From the NCBI GenBank assembly GCA_049115955.1, contig JAGDZJ010000017.1, positions 1 to 64,000 on the forward strand: DNA of 64,000 nt. The letters run 5' to 3'. This DNA comes from Salinispirillum sp049115955. GTDB lineage: Bacteria; Pseudomonadota; Gammaproteobacteria; Pseudomonadales; Natronospirillaceae. Below, piece after piece: positions 33,946 through 44,391 of this stretch. The position numbers were made by a program, and so were the translations under genes. Numbering within the stretch: the stretch's first letter is position 1; every line of letters starts with the position of its first letter. The notes below the pieces were generated by a model. The model did no database searches, had not been told where the DNA came from, and was given only the letters and a program-made list of their open reading frames with translations.

Positions 33946-33973
33946 GACTCAGTGCCCCTGAGGGCACTGAGTC
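33946..33973 (+). promoter_or_regulatory. intercistronic hairpin after the binding-protein gene
   Basis: Perfect 12-base stem GACTCAGTGCCC (33946-33957) / GGGCACTGAGTC (33962-33973) with a CTGA loop and no T run. It lies between the binding-protein gene and the first permease. Such hairpins (malE-malF in E. coli) protect the upstream mRNA and lower downstream expression, giving more binding protein than permease. The role is inferred from form and position. Confidence 0.65.
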
Positions 33974-34002
33974 ACCTTTCGATTGCAACCCTCGAGTACG
34001 CC

Positions 34003-34962
34003 ATGAAGTCTGTAAATGTCGCACTGCATGCGAAGCCTGAAGGACGAATAGCCGCCATTAAGGAATGGCTGTATCGTCAAAACACCGGTGGTCGCATATC
34101 TACCCTGTTATTATTTTTACCGCCCGGGCTGATGGTTTTCACCTTGCTGGTAATCTTTCCCATCACAGAATCGGGAATCTACAGCTTTTATCGCTGGAAT
34201 GGATTCACTGCACTGGCACAAAGTGGCCGGTGGGTAGGTTGGCAAAACTATCAATTCATCCTGCAGGACCCTATGTTTCATCGCGCGATCTGGAACACGG
34301 TGAAAATTGTCCTGATCTCTTTATTAATCCAATTGCCCTTAGCCATGATGTTGGCGCTAAGCGTGGCCAGTAAAAGCACTGTTAATAGCCTGTTCCGCCT
34401 CGTTTTTTTCTTGCCCTTCATATTGGCCGATGTGGTCGCGGGCTTGATCTGGCGCTTCATCTACGATGGTAATTTCGGGTTGGTCGCAGCCGTAACTCAG
34501 CTGTTTGGGTTGGACCCATTCTTTCCTTTGGCTGATCGCGCGTGGGCTTTTAACGCCATTCTGATTGTGGTGATTTGGAAGTACTTCGGTTATCACATGA
34601 TGATCTACATTGCTGGCTTACAGTCAGTACCCAAGGATCTGGTTGAAGCAGCTACTCTCGACGGCGCTAGCCGTATGCAGATTATCTTCCGCATTAAATT
34701 ACCACTGATTATGCCGGCCATTCGATTGTCCGTTTTTTTCAGTGTCATCGGTGCTCTGCAATTTTTTGAAATGGCCATGCCACTGGTGACTTCCGGAGGC
34801 CCTAGCGGGTCTGCACATACCATAGTTACCTACTTGTATGAGTTCGGTATCGTGCGTTCACGCATCGGGTTTGGCAGTGCCGTTGCAGTGTTACTCTTTG
34901 TGATGTGCGCAATATTTGCCTTCATCTATCAACGGTTTGTTATGGCGAGGAACAGCGCATGA
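34003..34962 (+). CDS. sugar ABC transporter permease (MalF type)
   Basis: 319 residues from the ATG at 34003; a longer frame upstream would run back into the hairpin and the binding-protein gene. Six membrane helices, with the EAA coupling loop LVEAATLDGASRMQIIFRIKLP that contacts the ATPase. It is the first membrane partner of the importer. The stop overlaps the start of the second permease (ATGA). Confidence 0.9.
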   Translation: MKSVNVALHAKPEGRIAAIKEWLYRQNTGGRISTLLLFLPPGLMVFTLLVIFPITESGIYSFYRWNGFTALAQSGRWVGWQNYQFILQDPMFHRAIWNTVKIVLISLLIQLPLAMMLALSVASKSTVNSLFRLVFFLPFILADVVAGLIWRFIYDGNFGLVAAVTQLFGLDPFFPLADRAWAFNAILIVVIWKYFGYHMMIYIAGLQSVPKDLVEAATLDGASRMQIIFRIKLPLIMPAIRLSVFFSVIGALQFFEMAMPLVTSGGPSGSAHTIVTYLYEFGIVRSRIGFGSAVAVLLFVMCAIFAFIYQRFVMARNSA

Positions 34963-35801
34963 GTGAATTGTCAGAACAACGAAGCTTACCCGCCAATACG
35001 GCACGCTGGGGCCTGCTGTTGCTGTCCGCCCTGTTCGTACTATTGCCATTTTGGATGACGGTGCTCGGTGGCTTCAAAAGTCTAGGTGAGTTGCGCGTAA
35101 GCCCTTTGGCGTTGCCGCGAGAATGGGACGCCACCGCTTACCTCGATATTCTCACCAGCAGCATGACGTGGCAGATGATGTTGAACTCCATCATCATTAC
35201 AGGATTTACGGTGGCGTTAGTGTTAATCCTCGCCTCTATGCTGGCGTTTACCTTTTCACACATTCGCTTTGCCGGTAAAAATTACCTGTATTCTTACGTT
35301 ATTCTCGGCATGATGTTTCCCGGTGCCACAGCTATTTTGCCGTTGTTCATAAAGATCCGCGATTTAGGTCTGCTCGACACCTACGCTGGGGTTATTTTGC
35401 CGCAGGTGGCCTTTGGGTTGGCGATGAGCGTGCTTCTGTTTCGTACCTTCTTTGAACAATTGCCTAAGGAACTGTTTGAGGCAGCCTTAGTTGACGGCTG
35501 CAGTTACGGTCGATTCTTTTGGACCATTGTCATTCCTCTGTCTAAGCCCATCTTAGCCACCGTAGGTGTCTTTATACTGGTGAGCAGCTGGAACAACTAC
35601 ATCTTCCCTTTGATTATGTTGAACGACCAAAGTGTCTATCCGTGGCCGTTAGGATTGATGGAGTTTCGCGGCCAATATGGCTCCGAATGGAACCGTATAT
35701 TAGCCTACATCACCGTCACTATTCTGCCGGCGGTGGTGTTCTTCCTCTACGCTCAAAAATACATCGTCGCCGGGTTAACCGGCGGTGCCGTTAAAGGGTA
35801 A
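34959..35801 (+). CDS. sugar ABC transporter permease (MalG type)
   Basis: 280 residues from the ATG at 34959, chosen because it overlaps the preceding stop by four bases. Six membrane helices; the EAA loop reads LFEAALVDGCSYGRFFWTIV, and the C-terminal SSWNNYIFPLIML stretch is typical of MalG-type permeases. No ATPase gene follows or precedes, so the complex must borrow a shared MsmX/UgpC-type ATPase encoded elsewhere. Confidence 0.9.
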   Translation: MSELSEQRSLPANTARWGLLLLSALFVLLPFWMTVLGGFKSLGELRVSPLALPREWDATAYLDILTSSMTWQMMLNSIIITGFTVALVLILASMLAFTFSHIRFAGKNYLYSYVILGMMFPGATAILPLFIKIRDLGLLDTYAGVILPQVAFGLAMSVLLFRTFFEQLPKELFEAALVDGCSYGRFFWTIVIPLSKPILATVGVFILVSSWNNYIFPLIMLNDQSVYPWPLGLMEFRGQYGSEWNRILAYITVTILPAVVFFLYAQKYIVAGLTGGAVKG

Positions 35802-35807
35802 TACAGC

Positions 35808-37427
35808 ATGACATCGAATATCACTAATCCGATTCTACCCGGCTTTAATCCGGACCCTTCGATTTGCCGTGTCGGGAACGACTACTACATCGCAACATCA
35901 ACCTTCGAATGGTTCCCCGGTGTGCAAATCCATCATTCCACGGACTTGATTCACTGGCGGCTCATCAGCCGTCCACTGAATCGCCCTGACTTGCTCGACA
36001 TGCGTGGCAACCCAGATTCCTGTGGCATCTGGGCGCCTTGTCTTAGCTGGGATGATGGTATGTTCTATTTGGTGTATACCGACGTTAAACGGCACAGCGG
36101 TGACGCCAAGGACACCCACAACTACATCACCCGTTGTGCCACGATTGATGGCGAGTGGCAGACGCCGGTTTACGTGAACAGCAGTGGATTCGATCCATCC
36201 TTGTTTCATGACGATGACGGCCGACGCTGGTTCCTCAATATGCTCTGGGACTATCGGCCCGACAAGCCATCTTTCGGTGGAATCTTATTACAGGAACTGG
36301 ATCGGGATCATCTGACCCCCATTGGACCGGTACACAATATCTTTGCCGGAAGCCCTCTCGGCATGGTCGAAGGGCCACACCTGTATAAACGCAACGGCTA
36401 TTATTATCTACTGACCGCCGAAGGCGGCACTGAGTATGAACACGCCTGCACGTTGGCAAGGTCAAAGAAATTGACCGGCCCCTACGAGCTGCATCCACGC
36501 CAGCATCTGATGACCGCTCGGTTTGACCCCACCAGTCCGTTGCAGCGCGTGGGGCATGGTGACCTCGTCGAGACACCCGATGGCGATACCTATCTCGTGC
36601 ATCTGTGCAGTCGGCCCTTAGCCAACCGTGGGCGCAGCCCACTGGGCAGAGAAACAGCCATCCAAAAGCTGCAATGGCGAGACGACGACTGGCCGTGGCC
36701 AATGTCGGAGTCGTTAGCGCCGCAGGTCGCCGTGCCTGCACCCCATTCGACAGCATCGTCACCCGGCAGAAGCACAGAACAACACTATTTGTTTGATACT
36801 GCGACGCTGCCCATCGACTTTCAATGGCTGCGCACCCCGTACCCGTCGCAGTTGTTCTCCCTCACCGAACGGCCGGGGTTTTTACGGCTCTATGGTCGTG
36901 AATCACTCGGCAGCTTATTCAACAGTGCTCTCGTGGCACGCCGCCAACAGAGCCATTGCTTCACCGCGTCGACCACAGTGGATTTCCAGCCCAAGCATTT
37001 TCAGCAGATGGCGGGCTTGGCCTGCTATTACAACAGCCGGAAATACCATTATTTGTTTGTTTCCTACGACGACGAAATTGGGCGCTACCTTGATGTAGCA
37101 AGCTGTCTGGCAGACCCTAACGGGCATGGGCACTATCCCCTGAAAGGTCAGCGTATCCCCTTACCAGTCCAAGGGCCAATACGTCTGCGCGTTGAGGTTC
37201 GGTTCGAGCACTGGTACGGATATTGGGCGACAGCCGACGGTGATTGGCAGGCATTACCACTGAAGCTGGATCATTCTATACTCAGCGATGAAGCAGGAAC
37301 CGGCGCAGGGAATAACTTTACCGGTGCTTTTGTTGGCATGGCGGCACAAGATCTAGCGGGCACCGCACTGCCCGCTGATTTCTCGGAATTCATTTACCGT
37401 GAAGACAAACCGCTAGGGAAGCTCTGA
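35808..37427 (+). CDS. glycoside hydrolase family 43 beta-xylosidase
   Basis: 539 residues with no signal peptide, so it acts in the cytoplasm on imported oligosaccharides. The five-bladed propeller opens NPILPGFNPDPSI, with D16 as the likely general base. A GFDPSLFHDDDG segment carries the pKa-modulating Asp, and GMVEGPHLYK the catalytic Glu. A C-terminal beta-sandwich of about 200 residues is typical of GH43 xylosidases. Products are xylose and possibly arabinose. It begins 6 bases after the second permease stop and is the last gene of the importer operon. Confidence 0.92.
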   Translation: MTSNITNPILPGFNPDPSICRVGNDYYIATSTFEWFPGVQIHHSTDLIHWRLISRPLNRPDLLDMRGNPDSCGIWAPCLSWDDGMFYLVYTDVKRHSGDAKDTHNYITRCATIDGEWQTPVYVNSSGFDPSLFHDDDGRRWFLNMLWDYRPDKPSFGGILLQELDRDHLTPIGPVHNIFAGSPLGMVEGPHLYKRNGYYYLLTAEGGTEYEHACTLARSKKLTGPYELHPRQHLMTARFDPTSPLQRVGHGDLVETPDGDTYLVHLCSRPLANRGRSPLGRETAIQKLQWRDDDWPWPMSESLAPQVAVPAPHSTASSPGRSTEQHYLFDTATLPIDFQWLRTPYPSQLFSLTERPGFLRLYGRESLGSLFNSALVARRQQSHCFTASTTVDFQPKHFQQMAGLACYYNSRKYHYLFVSYDDEIGRYLDVASCLADPNGHGHYPLKGQRIPLPVQGPIRLRVEVRFEHWYGYWATADGDWQALPLKLDHSILSDEAGTGAGNNFTGAFVGMAAQDLAGTALPADFSEFIYREDKPLGKL

Positions 37428-37440
37428 AGTATTCCCTAGC
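37412..37440. terminator. hairpin shared by two convergent gene ends
   Basis: Perfect 9-base stem GCTAGGGAA (37412-37420) / TTCCCTAGC (37432-37440) spanning the stop codons of the GH43 gene and the convergent permease gene. There is no long T run on either side, so it may end both mRNAs by protecting 3' ends. Confidence 0.5.
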
Positions 37441-38374
37441 TGATTAACTGCCAAAGCGCATGATAGAGCGGTATCCCTACGATCACGTTGAACGGGAAGG
37501 TGATGCCCAACGACGCCAGCATCGCCAGACCGATGTTGGCCGAGGGTATGGCTGCTCGAATCGCCACCGGTGCGGCAATGTACGAAGCACTGGCAGTGAG
37601 CGCGCCGAGAATAACCGCCGAACCGGCGGGCAAGCCCAGTGCGAAGGCTACCGCTAATCCGGGTAAAGACAGCGCGGTGGGTGCTGCCACAGCAAACACC
37701 ATCAGCCGAATATGCTGGCGGCTGACCTGACGCAAGGTTTCAGCCGCCACCAGTCCCATCTCTAATAAGAAAAGCGCCAGCACGCCTTGGAAGGCATTGG
37801 TGTATAAGTCGGTGACCACTCGACCTGATTCTGGCCCATACAACCAGCCAATCACCACACCACCGACTAATAACACCACGCCTCGGTTGGTCAGTGTTTC
37901 ATGCCACAAGCCCTGCGTAATGCCTTCCGTATTACTGCGGCTGAAGCGCCGGAACAGCATCAGCGCCAACATGATCGCGGGCAGTTCCAACAACACCAAG
38001 TACAAGGTTACTTGACCGCCAACGGTCAACTGGTTGGCTTCGGTGTAGGCCAGTGCCACGGCGAACGTACCCGCACTGACCGAGCCATAATGTGCCGCAA
38101 AACTGGCACTGTCCGCCAATGAGAGCCGAACCAGAAACCGCACCACAGGGAACACAACCAAGGGAATCAACACGCCCAAGAATGCGACTGCTGCAAGTTC
38201 GCCCAGCAATCCCCAGCTCACTGCGCCATGCAGCGACATACCGCCCTTTAAGCCGATGGTCAGCATCAACAACAAGCTCAACACGTCGTAGGCGGCGCGA
38301 GGAATACTGAGATCCGACCGCACCAATCCGGCCACGACGCCCAGCAAGAAAAACATTACGACGATATCTGGCAT
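37436..38374 (-). CDS. SbtA-type sodium-dependent bicarbonate permease family protein
   Basis: 312 residues with about ten membrane helices in two inverted halves. Family features include LLMLTIGLKGGMSL near residue 40, YGSVSAGTFAVALAYTE, and GALTASASYIAAPVAIRAAIP in the second half. SbtA imports bicarbonate with sodium in cyanobacteria; heterotrophic homologues are common and their substrate is not established. The gene ends 8 bases from the convergent GH43 gene. No SbtB-type PII gene is next to it. Confidence 0.85.
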   Translation of the reverse strand: MPDIVVMFFLLGVVAGLVRSDLSIPRAAYDVLSLLLMLTIGLKGGMSLHGAVSWGLLGELAAVAFLGVLIPLVVFPVVRFLVRLSLADSASFAAHYGSVSAGTFAVALAYTEANQLTVGGQVTLYLVLLELPAIMLALMLFRRFSRSNTEGITQGLWHETLTNRGVVLLVGGVVIGWLYGPESGRVVTDLYTNAFQGVLALFLLEMGLVAAETLRQVSRQHIRLMVFAVAAPTALSLPGLAVAFALGLPAGSAVILGALTASASYIAAPVAIRAAIPSANIGLAMLASLGITFPFNVIVGIPLYHALWQLIS

Positions 38375-38509
38375 GGTTACTCCTAGTTCCTCGTAGCGTG
38401 TCAGTTAGCTGAAGAATATACAGGCACAACCGTGGATAAAACCAGTTTGTGCGGGTGTTGTACAGTCACAAAAAGTTCAAAGACTTTTGATTAACTCCAC
38501 AACACATCT

Positions 38510-38524
38510 ATAGCATTTGACTAT
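38510..38524 (+). promoter_or_regulatory. OxyR-like half operator upstream of katG
   Basis: ATAG-N7-CTAT (38510-38524), followed after four bases by another ATAG (38529-38532). The OxyR consensus is four such tetranucleotides each seven bases apart, so this is one good dimer site with an imperfect neighbour. It is about 190 bases upstream of the katG ATG. An inverted repeat AAAAGT/ACTTTT (38471-38488) lies just before it. Candidate only. Confidence 0.4.
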
Positions 38525-38710
38525 CAAAATAGTTGTTAATGGTAACTGGCAACAATGAAACCCTATGCTATGTTGTATGCAGACCGATAAAAGCTCTCTC
38601 CAACAAGGTCATTTGACGTCACTTGGCCCATCAATTCGGGTGGTTTTAGGGAGCAAGCGTCGGCTTGTGCGGAGCGTATCCGCTTTTAACAGCACGTAGA
38701 GGAGATTGAT

Positions 38711-40927
<2,217 letters not shown>

Positions 40928-40964
40928 CCATGATGGCTAGCGCGTTGTAGTCAATCACAAGGCT

Positions 40965-41008
40965 AAACGCCCGGCAACCGCCTTTGAAGGTGGCTGCCGG
41001 GCGTTTTT
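40965..41008 (+). terminator. rho-independent terminator after katG
   Basis: Stem ACGCCCGGCA (40967-40976) / TGCCGGGCGT (40995-41004), extended inward by GGT/ACC-type pairs, then five T. It lies 40 bases beyond the katG stop and just before the end of the convergent oxidoreductase gene. Confidence 0.9.
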
Positions 41009-41017
41009 GTCTGCGCG

Positions 41018-42412
41018 CTAGCTAGACTTTCGAAACAACTTCACCACCGGGTGCTGCATAATGTTGTCTAAAAACACCTGCTGACTCAGTTGGCGCAGTG
41101 CATCGGCGTAACTCGGGTACGGATGAATCACCTTTTGCAGTTTGCCAAAGCTCAAACCTAGGGTTTTCATCACCTGTACTTCAGCGATCAAATCACCGGC
41201 CCGCTCACCAATGATGTGCGCGCCCAAAACGCGGGCTTTACGGTCCGTAATCAGCTTGATGCTCCCCATGTCCCCTTCTTTCGTTTGCGCTCGGTCCAGC
41301 TTGGCGAAGTCGTAGTGGTAGACCCGAATGCGATCGCCGTATTTGGCCCGTGCTTCAGCTTCTGTCATGCCAGCGTGGGCCAGTTCAGGATCGGTAAAGG
41401 TGGCCCAGCAAACGTGTTGATAGTCTACTTTGCGGCGAATCGGCCACGGCAGAATGGCATTCATGGCAGCAATCTTACCTTGGTAGTTGGCCATGTGGCT
41501 GAGCAGATAGGGCCCAGCCACATCGCCGCAGGCAAAAATACCCTTAACCGAGGTTTCCAAATAAGCGTTTACCACCACGCCGCCTTTGATCTGAACGCCA
41601 ATCTCCTCCAGCCCCATGCCTGTCACATTGGGTGAACGACCCAGCGCGACAAGAATCTGCGCGGCTTCAAGGTACGCCGCTTTTCCATCTGACTCGGTAT
41701 GCAGCTTGATGCCGTCGGCCGTGCGCTCTACGCGCACGGCTTTGGTGTTTAACGCAAAGCGCACGCCTTCACTGGCCAATTTCTCGCGCACCAGAGCAGC
41801 AAATTCAGGCTCTTCGCGCCCCAGCACTTCGGGCATCATTTCGACCACGGTGACCTGCACACCAAGGCGGTTCATGGCCTGCGCCAGCTCCATGCTGATC
41901 ACGCCGCCACCCAACACCAGCAGTGACGGTGGCAGTGAGGTCTGCTCGAAAATGTTTTCATTGGTCAGAAAGTCAACGTCAGTCAGACCCGGAATATTAG
42001 GCACCAACGGCGCACTGCCCGTCGCCAGCATGATGCGCTTACCCACATATTGCTGACCACCCACCTCAATGGTGTTGGCACTGACGAAACGAGCCGCGCC
42101 ATGCACATAGTCGGCTCCGGCTTTTTGCAGTACTTCCGGCGTTTCGTGCTCATAAATGCGTTCACTGACAGCACGCACACGCCGCAAGATATCCGCGCCA
42201 TCAACCTCTACCGCACCGAATTTCTTAGCGATGTGTACGTCTTTGGCCAAGTTGATCAGTGCTTTACTGGGTACACAGCCCGACCAGGTGCATTCACCAC
42301 CGGGGCGGTCTTTCTCCACCACCAACACTTTTTTGCCAAAGCCCAGTGCTGTAAAAGTGGCGGTTAAACCACCAGCACCTGATCCTATGACGATTAAATC
42401 GTAAGCTTTCAT
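41018..42412 (-). CDS. FAD-dependent pyridine nucleotide-disulfide oxidoreductase
   Basis: 464 residues from the ATG at 42412, which follows an AAGGA site six bases upstream; a GTG at 42430 overlapping the DUF1499 stop is the alternative. The FAD loop is IVIGSGAGGLTA, and the redox disulfide is CTWSGC within GGECTWSGCVPSKAL, the class I spacing. The NAD(P)H loop LVLGGGVISMELAQ and the C-terminal dimerisation domain with HPYPSYADALRQ follow. The sequence resembles mercuric reductase and dihydrolipoamide dehydrogenase, but no N-terminal metal-binding domain or C-terminal vicinal Cys pair is present, so mercury reduction is unlikely. It probably forms an operon with the DUF1499 gene under the OhrR-like regulator. 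Confidence 0.85.
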   Translation of the reverse strand: MKAYDLIVIGSGAGGLTATFTALGFGKKVLVVEKDRPGGECTWSGCVPSKALINLAKDVHIAKKFGAVEVDGADILRRVRAVSERIYEHETPEVLQKAGADYVHGAARFVSANTIEVGGQQYVGKRIMLATGSAPLVPNIPGLTDVDFLTNENIFEQTSLPPSLLVLGGGVISMELAQAMNRLGVQVTVVEMMPEVLGREEPEFAALVREKLASEGVRFALNTKAVRVERTADGIKLHTESDGKAAYLEAAQILVALGRSPNVTGMGLEEIGVQIKGGVVVNAYLETSVKGIFACGDVAGPYLLSHMANYQGKIAAMNAILPWPIRRKVDYQHVCWATFTDPELAHAGMTEAEARAKYGDRIRVYHYDFAKLDRAQTKEGDMGSIKLITDRKARVLGAHIIGERAGDLIAEVQVMKTLGLSFGKLQKVIHPYPSYADALRQLSQQVFLDNIMQHPVVKLFRKSS

Positions 42413-42426
42413 ACCCTGTCCTTCTT

Positions 42427-42894
42427 TCACTGCGCGGCGTTGACGTCAGCTTGTTGATAGAGTTCTGTCAGGCGGGCAAAACGCTTGGCGTTCAGTCCCA
42501 AGTCTGACTTACCGGCCCGGCTTTTTGAGCGAAAATGTACCTGTTGTGTCTTATCGTCGAGGTAAAACTCGGCGTCGTCGCGGTAGCGCATCAGTTTGGT
42601 GACAAACACCACATACAGGTAGTCATCTTGCTGCGTTTGGACTTCGGCATTGCCATAAAGTTCAACAGCGTTGCGAATAGCCTGCATGGTGCTGCTACGA
42701 TCGCCTTTGAACGGCCACGGCTGCACGCGCTTGGCGGGGTCATCCGTTTGGGTGGACACACCATTAGGGTCTTTACTCAGCGGCTTTAATTGACCATGGT
42801 CGTGACCCAGTGCAGGCACGCGTGCGTTCTGTGTGTAGATAGCAATGAAGGCCAAAGCGATGAGAGCGAGCGGAATGAACCATAACATTTGCAT
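42427..42894 (-). CDS. DUF1499 family protein
   Basis: 155 residues: an N-terminal membrane anchor (about 3-20) followed by a DUF1499 domain, seen in the conserved PNGVSTQTDD, AVELYGNAEV, YVVFVTKLMRYRDDAEFYLD and VHFRSKSRAGKSDLGLNAKRFARL-type segments. Function of the family is unknown. First gene of a probable two-gene operon with the flavin oxidoreductase, divergent from a MarR/OhrR regulator and preceded by a promoter that contains one operator copy. Confidence 0.85.
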   Translation of the reverse strand: MQMLWFIPLALIALAFIAIYTQNARVPALGHDHGQLKPLSKDPNGVSTQTDDPAKRVQPWPFKGDRSSTMQAIRNAVELYGNAEVQTQQDDYLYVVFVTKLMRYRDDAEFYLDDKTQQVHFRSKSRAGKSDLGLNAKRFARLTELYQQADVNAAQ

Positions 42895-42917
42895 AAGGTC
42901 GTCCTGAGTTGACTGAA

Positions 42918-42946
42918 TTTATCTTGTGCGCAAAACAATAGGACAA
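42918..42946 (-). promoter_or_regulatory. promoter of the DUF1499-oxidoreductase operon with embedded operator
   Basis: On the minus strand: TTGTCC (42946-42941), 17-base spacer, GATAAA (42923-42918). The spacer contains the repeat TTGTGCGCAAAA (plus-strand 42924-42935). The expected leader is short, about 15-20 bases. Confidence 0.6.
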
Positions 42947-42979
42947 AACACTTGACCCGTCAATACCTTGTGCGCAAAA
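42924..42979. promoter_or_regulatory. two operator copies TTGTGCGCAAAA for the OhrR-like regulator
   Basis: Identical 12-base elements at 42924-42935 and 42968-42979, each with the imperfect palindrome TTGTG/CGCAA, 44 bases apart. One lies in the spacer of each divergent promoter. MarR/OhrR-type repressors bind such short palindromes, so one protein could shut both directions at once. Confidence 0.65.
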
Positions 42980-42980
42980 T
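42952..42980 (+). promoter_or_regulatory. promoter of the OhrR-like regulator gene
   Basis: TTGACC (42952-42957), 17-base spacer, CAAAAT (42975-42980). The second operator copy (42968-42979) overlaps spacer and -10, as expected for autorepression. Confidence 0.55.
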
Positions 42981-43015
42981 AAATACCTTAAAAGTCTAGA
43001 ATGAGTTGAGCGATC

Positions 43016-43486
43016 ATGTCATCCGCCGCCCATACCCAGCCGTCAGAGCATTTGTTTCTGCGCAACCAAGTCTGTCATTCGCTGTACAGCGTGACCAACG
43101 CGCTCGTGCGCGCCTACCGCCCTTTGCTTGAACCGCTAGGGCTGACGTACCCACAATACCTGGTGATGCTCGCCTTGTGGGAGCAAGATGACGTCCCGAT
43201 AAAGCGCTTGGTCGAACAGACACGGCTGGACTCCGGCACCCTGACGCCCATCTTAAAACGCCTAGAACAAAAGCAACTGATACAGCGATACAAAGGAAGG
43301 GATGACGAACGTCAGTGGTTGATGCAACTGACGGACGACGGTCACACGCTGCGCACGCAAGCGGAAGAAATACCTCTTAAACTGTGGTGTTTGTCGAATA
43401 TGACGAAGGAAGATGCGTTTGCACTGAAGCTCGCCGCCGAGCGCATGTACGAAGGATTGGTGCAGCAGGAATCCGCAACGCGGTAA
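43016..43486 (+). CDS. MarR-family regulator of the 2-Cys OhrR type
   Basis: 156 residues with a winged helix (VPIKRLVEQTRLDSGTLTPILKRLEQKQLI). The N-terminal QVCHSLYSVTNAL with C20, and a second cysteine C125, match the reactive and resolving cysteines of 2-Cys OhrR proteins such as the Xanthomonas one. These sense organic hydroperoxides by forming a disulfide and leaving DNA. The usual target, an ohr gene, is not adjacent; instead the divergent neighbours are DUF1499 and a flavin disulfide oxidoreductase. Family call firm, inducer inferred. Confidence 0.87.
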   Translation: MSSAAHTQPSEHLFLRNQVCHSLYSVTNALVRAYRPLLEPLGLTYPQYLVMLALWEQDDVPIKRLVEQTRLDSGTLTPILKRLEQKQLIQRYKGRDDERQWLMQLTDDGHTLRTQAEEIPLKLWCLSNMTKEDAFALKLAAERMYEGLVQQESATR

Positions 43487-43526
43487 CGCGTCACGTACGG
43501 CGGGCATTTAAACCTGCTGGGTAGAA

Positions 43527-44327
43527 TTACGACGAGATCAAACGCAACACATCACCACGGTTAGCATTGGCCTGGCTTTGCAACAGTATTTGCGCCCGAC
43601 TGCGCGTATCGTCCTGCGCCAGATCACTGGCGAGCTTAGCGAAGTCGAGGTCTTGAATACGGCTCAAGCTGGCGGCATTGTCCAAGCGCTGCTGACTTAG
43701 ATTATTAGACTGCTGCTCAAACCGGTTGGCAACGGCACCATCCTGCACCTGGCTGGCAGTGAACGCCGCCAAGGTATCATCCAACCGCTCAATGACGTTG
43801 CCGAGGTCTCCGCTGCTGTTCAATGTCAGGTTGCTGAAGTCTATCTCCGCCAAGGCATCCGGTAACGCATTGCCTTCTACTACCGTCGTTTGGCCAGCAT
43901 TCGGGCCCGTTTGAAAAGTCTGCGCGCCGTCACCGAACAGCGGGCGGCCATTGAAGGCGGCGCTGCCCACTTGCTCAACGATGCTGTCGCGCAGCGCGGT
44001 GAATTCACGGTTCAGCAGTTCCCGTTCTTGTGGGCCATTGGTGGCGTTATTGGCCTGCACGGTCAATTCACGCATGCGCTGCACTTGTTCGGTAAAACCA
44101 GACACGGTGCCGCCTCGGGCCTGCAACAGGCTCATGCCATCACCCAAGTTGCGCATGGCCACTGTCATTCCCCGCCCTTGCGAGGTAAAGCCTTGGGCAA
44201 TCGCTATTCCGGCCGCATCGTCAGCGGCGGAGTTAATGCGTAACCCACTCGCACCGGCACGCGCCAACGCATTGAATTGCGATCCAGACGAGACCGGCAG
44301 CGCAGGCGCATTAATGGAAATAGCCAT
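43527..44327 (-). CDS. solitary short flagellin-like protein
   Basis: 266 residues from the ATG at 44327, preceded by GAGGTGA; a GTG at 44336 is less likely. Flagellin hallmarks are clear: GLRINSAADDAAGIAIA, QRMRELTVQANN and FNGRPLF in the N-terminal D1 helices, and the C-terminal FEQQSNNLSQQRLDNAASLSRIQDLDFA with LLQSQANANRG at the end. Compared with ordinary flagellins the first helix is about eight residues shorter before INSA, and the variable D2/D3 part is almost absent. No other flagellar gene is near. It follows the GIDE-LemA gene by 65 bases. Whether it polymerises is unclear. Confidence 0.83.
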   Translation of the reverse strand: MAISINAPALPVSSGSQFNALARAGASGLRINSAADDAAGIAIAQGFTSQGRGMTVAMRNLGDGMSLLQARGGTVSGFTEQVQRMRELTVQANNATNGPQERELLNREFTALRDSIVEQVGSAAFNGRPLFGDGAQTFQTGPNAGQTTVVEGNALPDALAEIDFSNLTLNSSGDLGNVIERLDDTLAAFTASQVQDGAVANRFEQQSNNLSQQRLDNAASLSRIQDLDFAKLASDLAQDDTRSRAQILLQSQANANRGDVLRLISS

Positions 44328-44391
44328 GGCGATCACCTCACCAACAGAATTGTTTAAATTTTAGTCAATCCTATGCCAAGTTACCAGCGCT

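Noticed and set aside
36235..36762. 175-codon minus-strand frame opposite the GH43 gene
   Set aside because: Arg-rich, no domain features, and fully inside a conserved enzyme gene.
41018..42412. Mercuric reductase (merA) annotation for the flavin oxidoreductase
   Set aside because: No N-terminal HMA domain, no C-terminal Cys-Cys pair, and no other mer gene nearby; only the generic disulfide oxidoreductase fold is supported.
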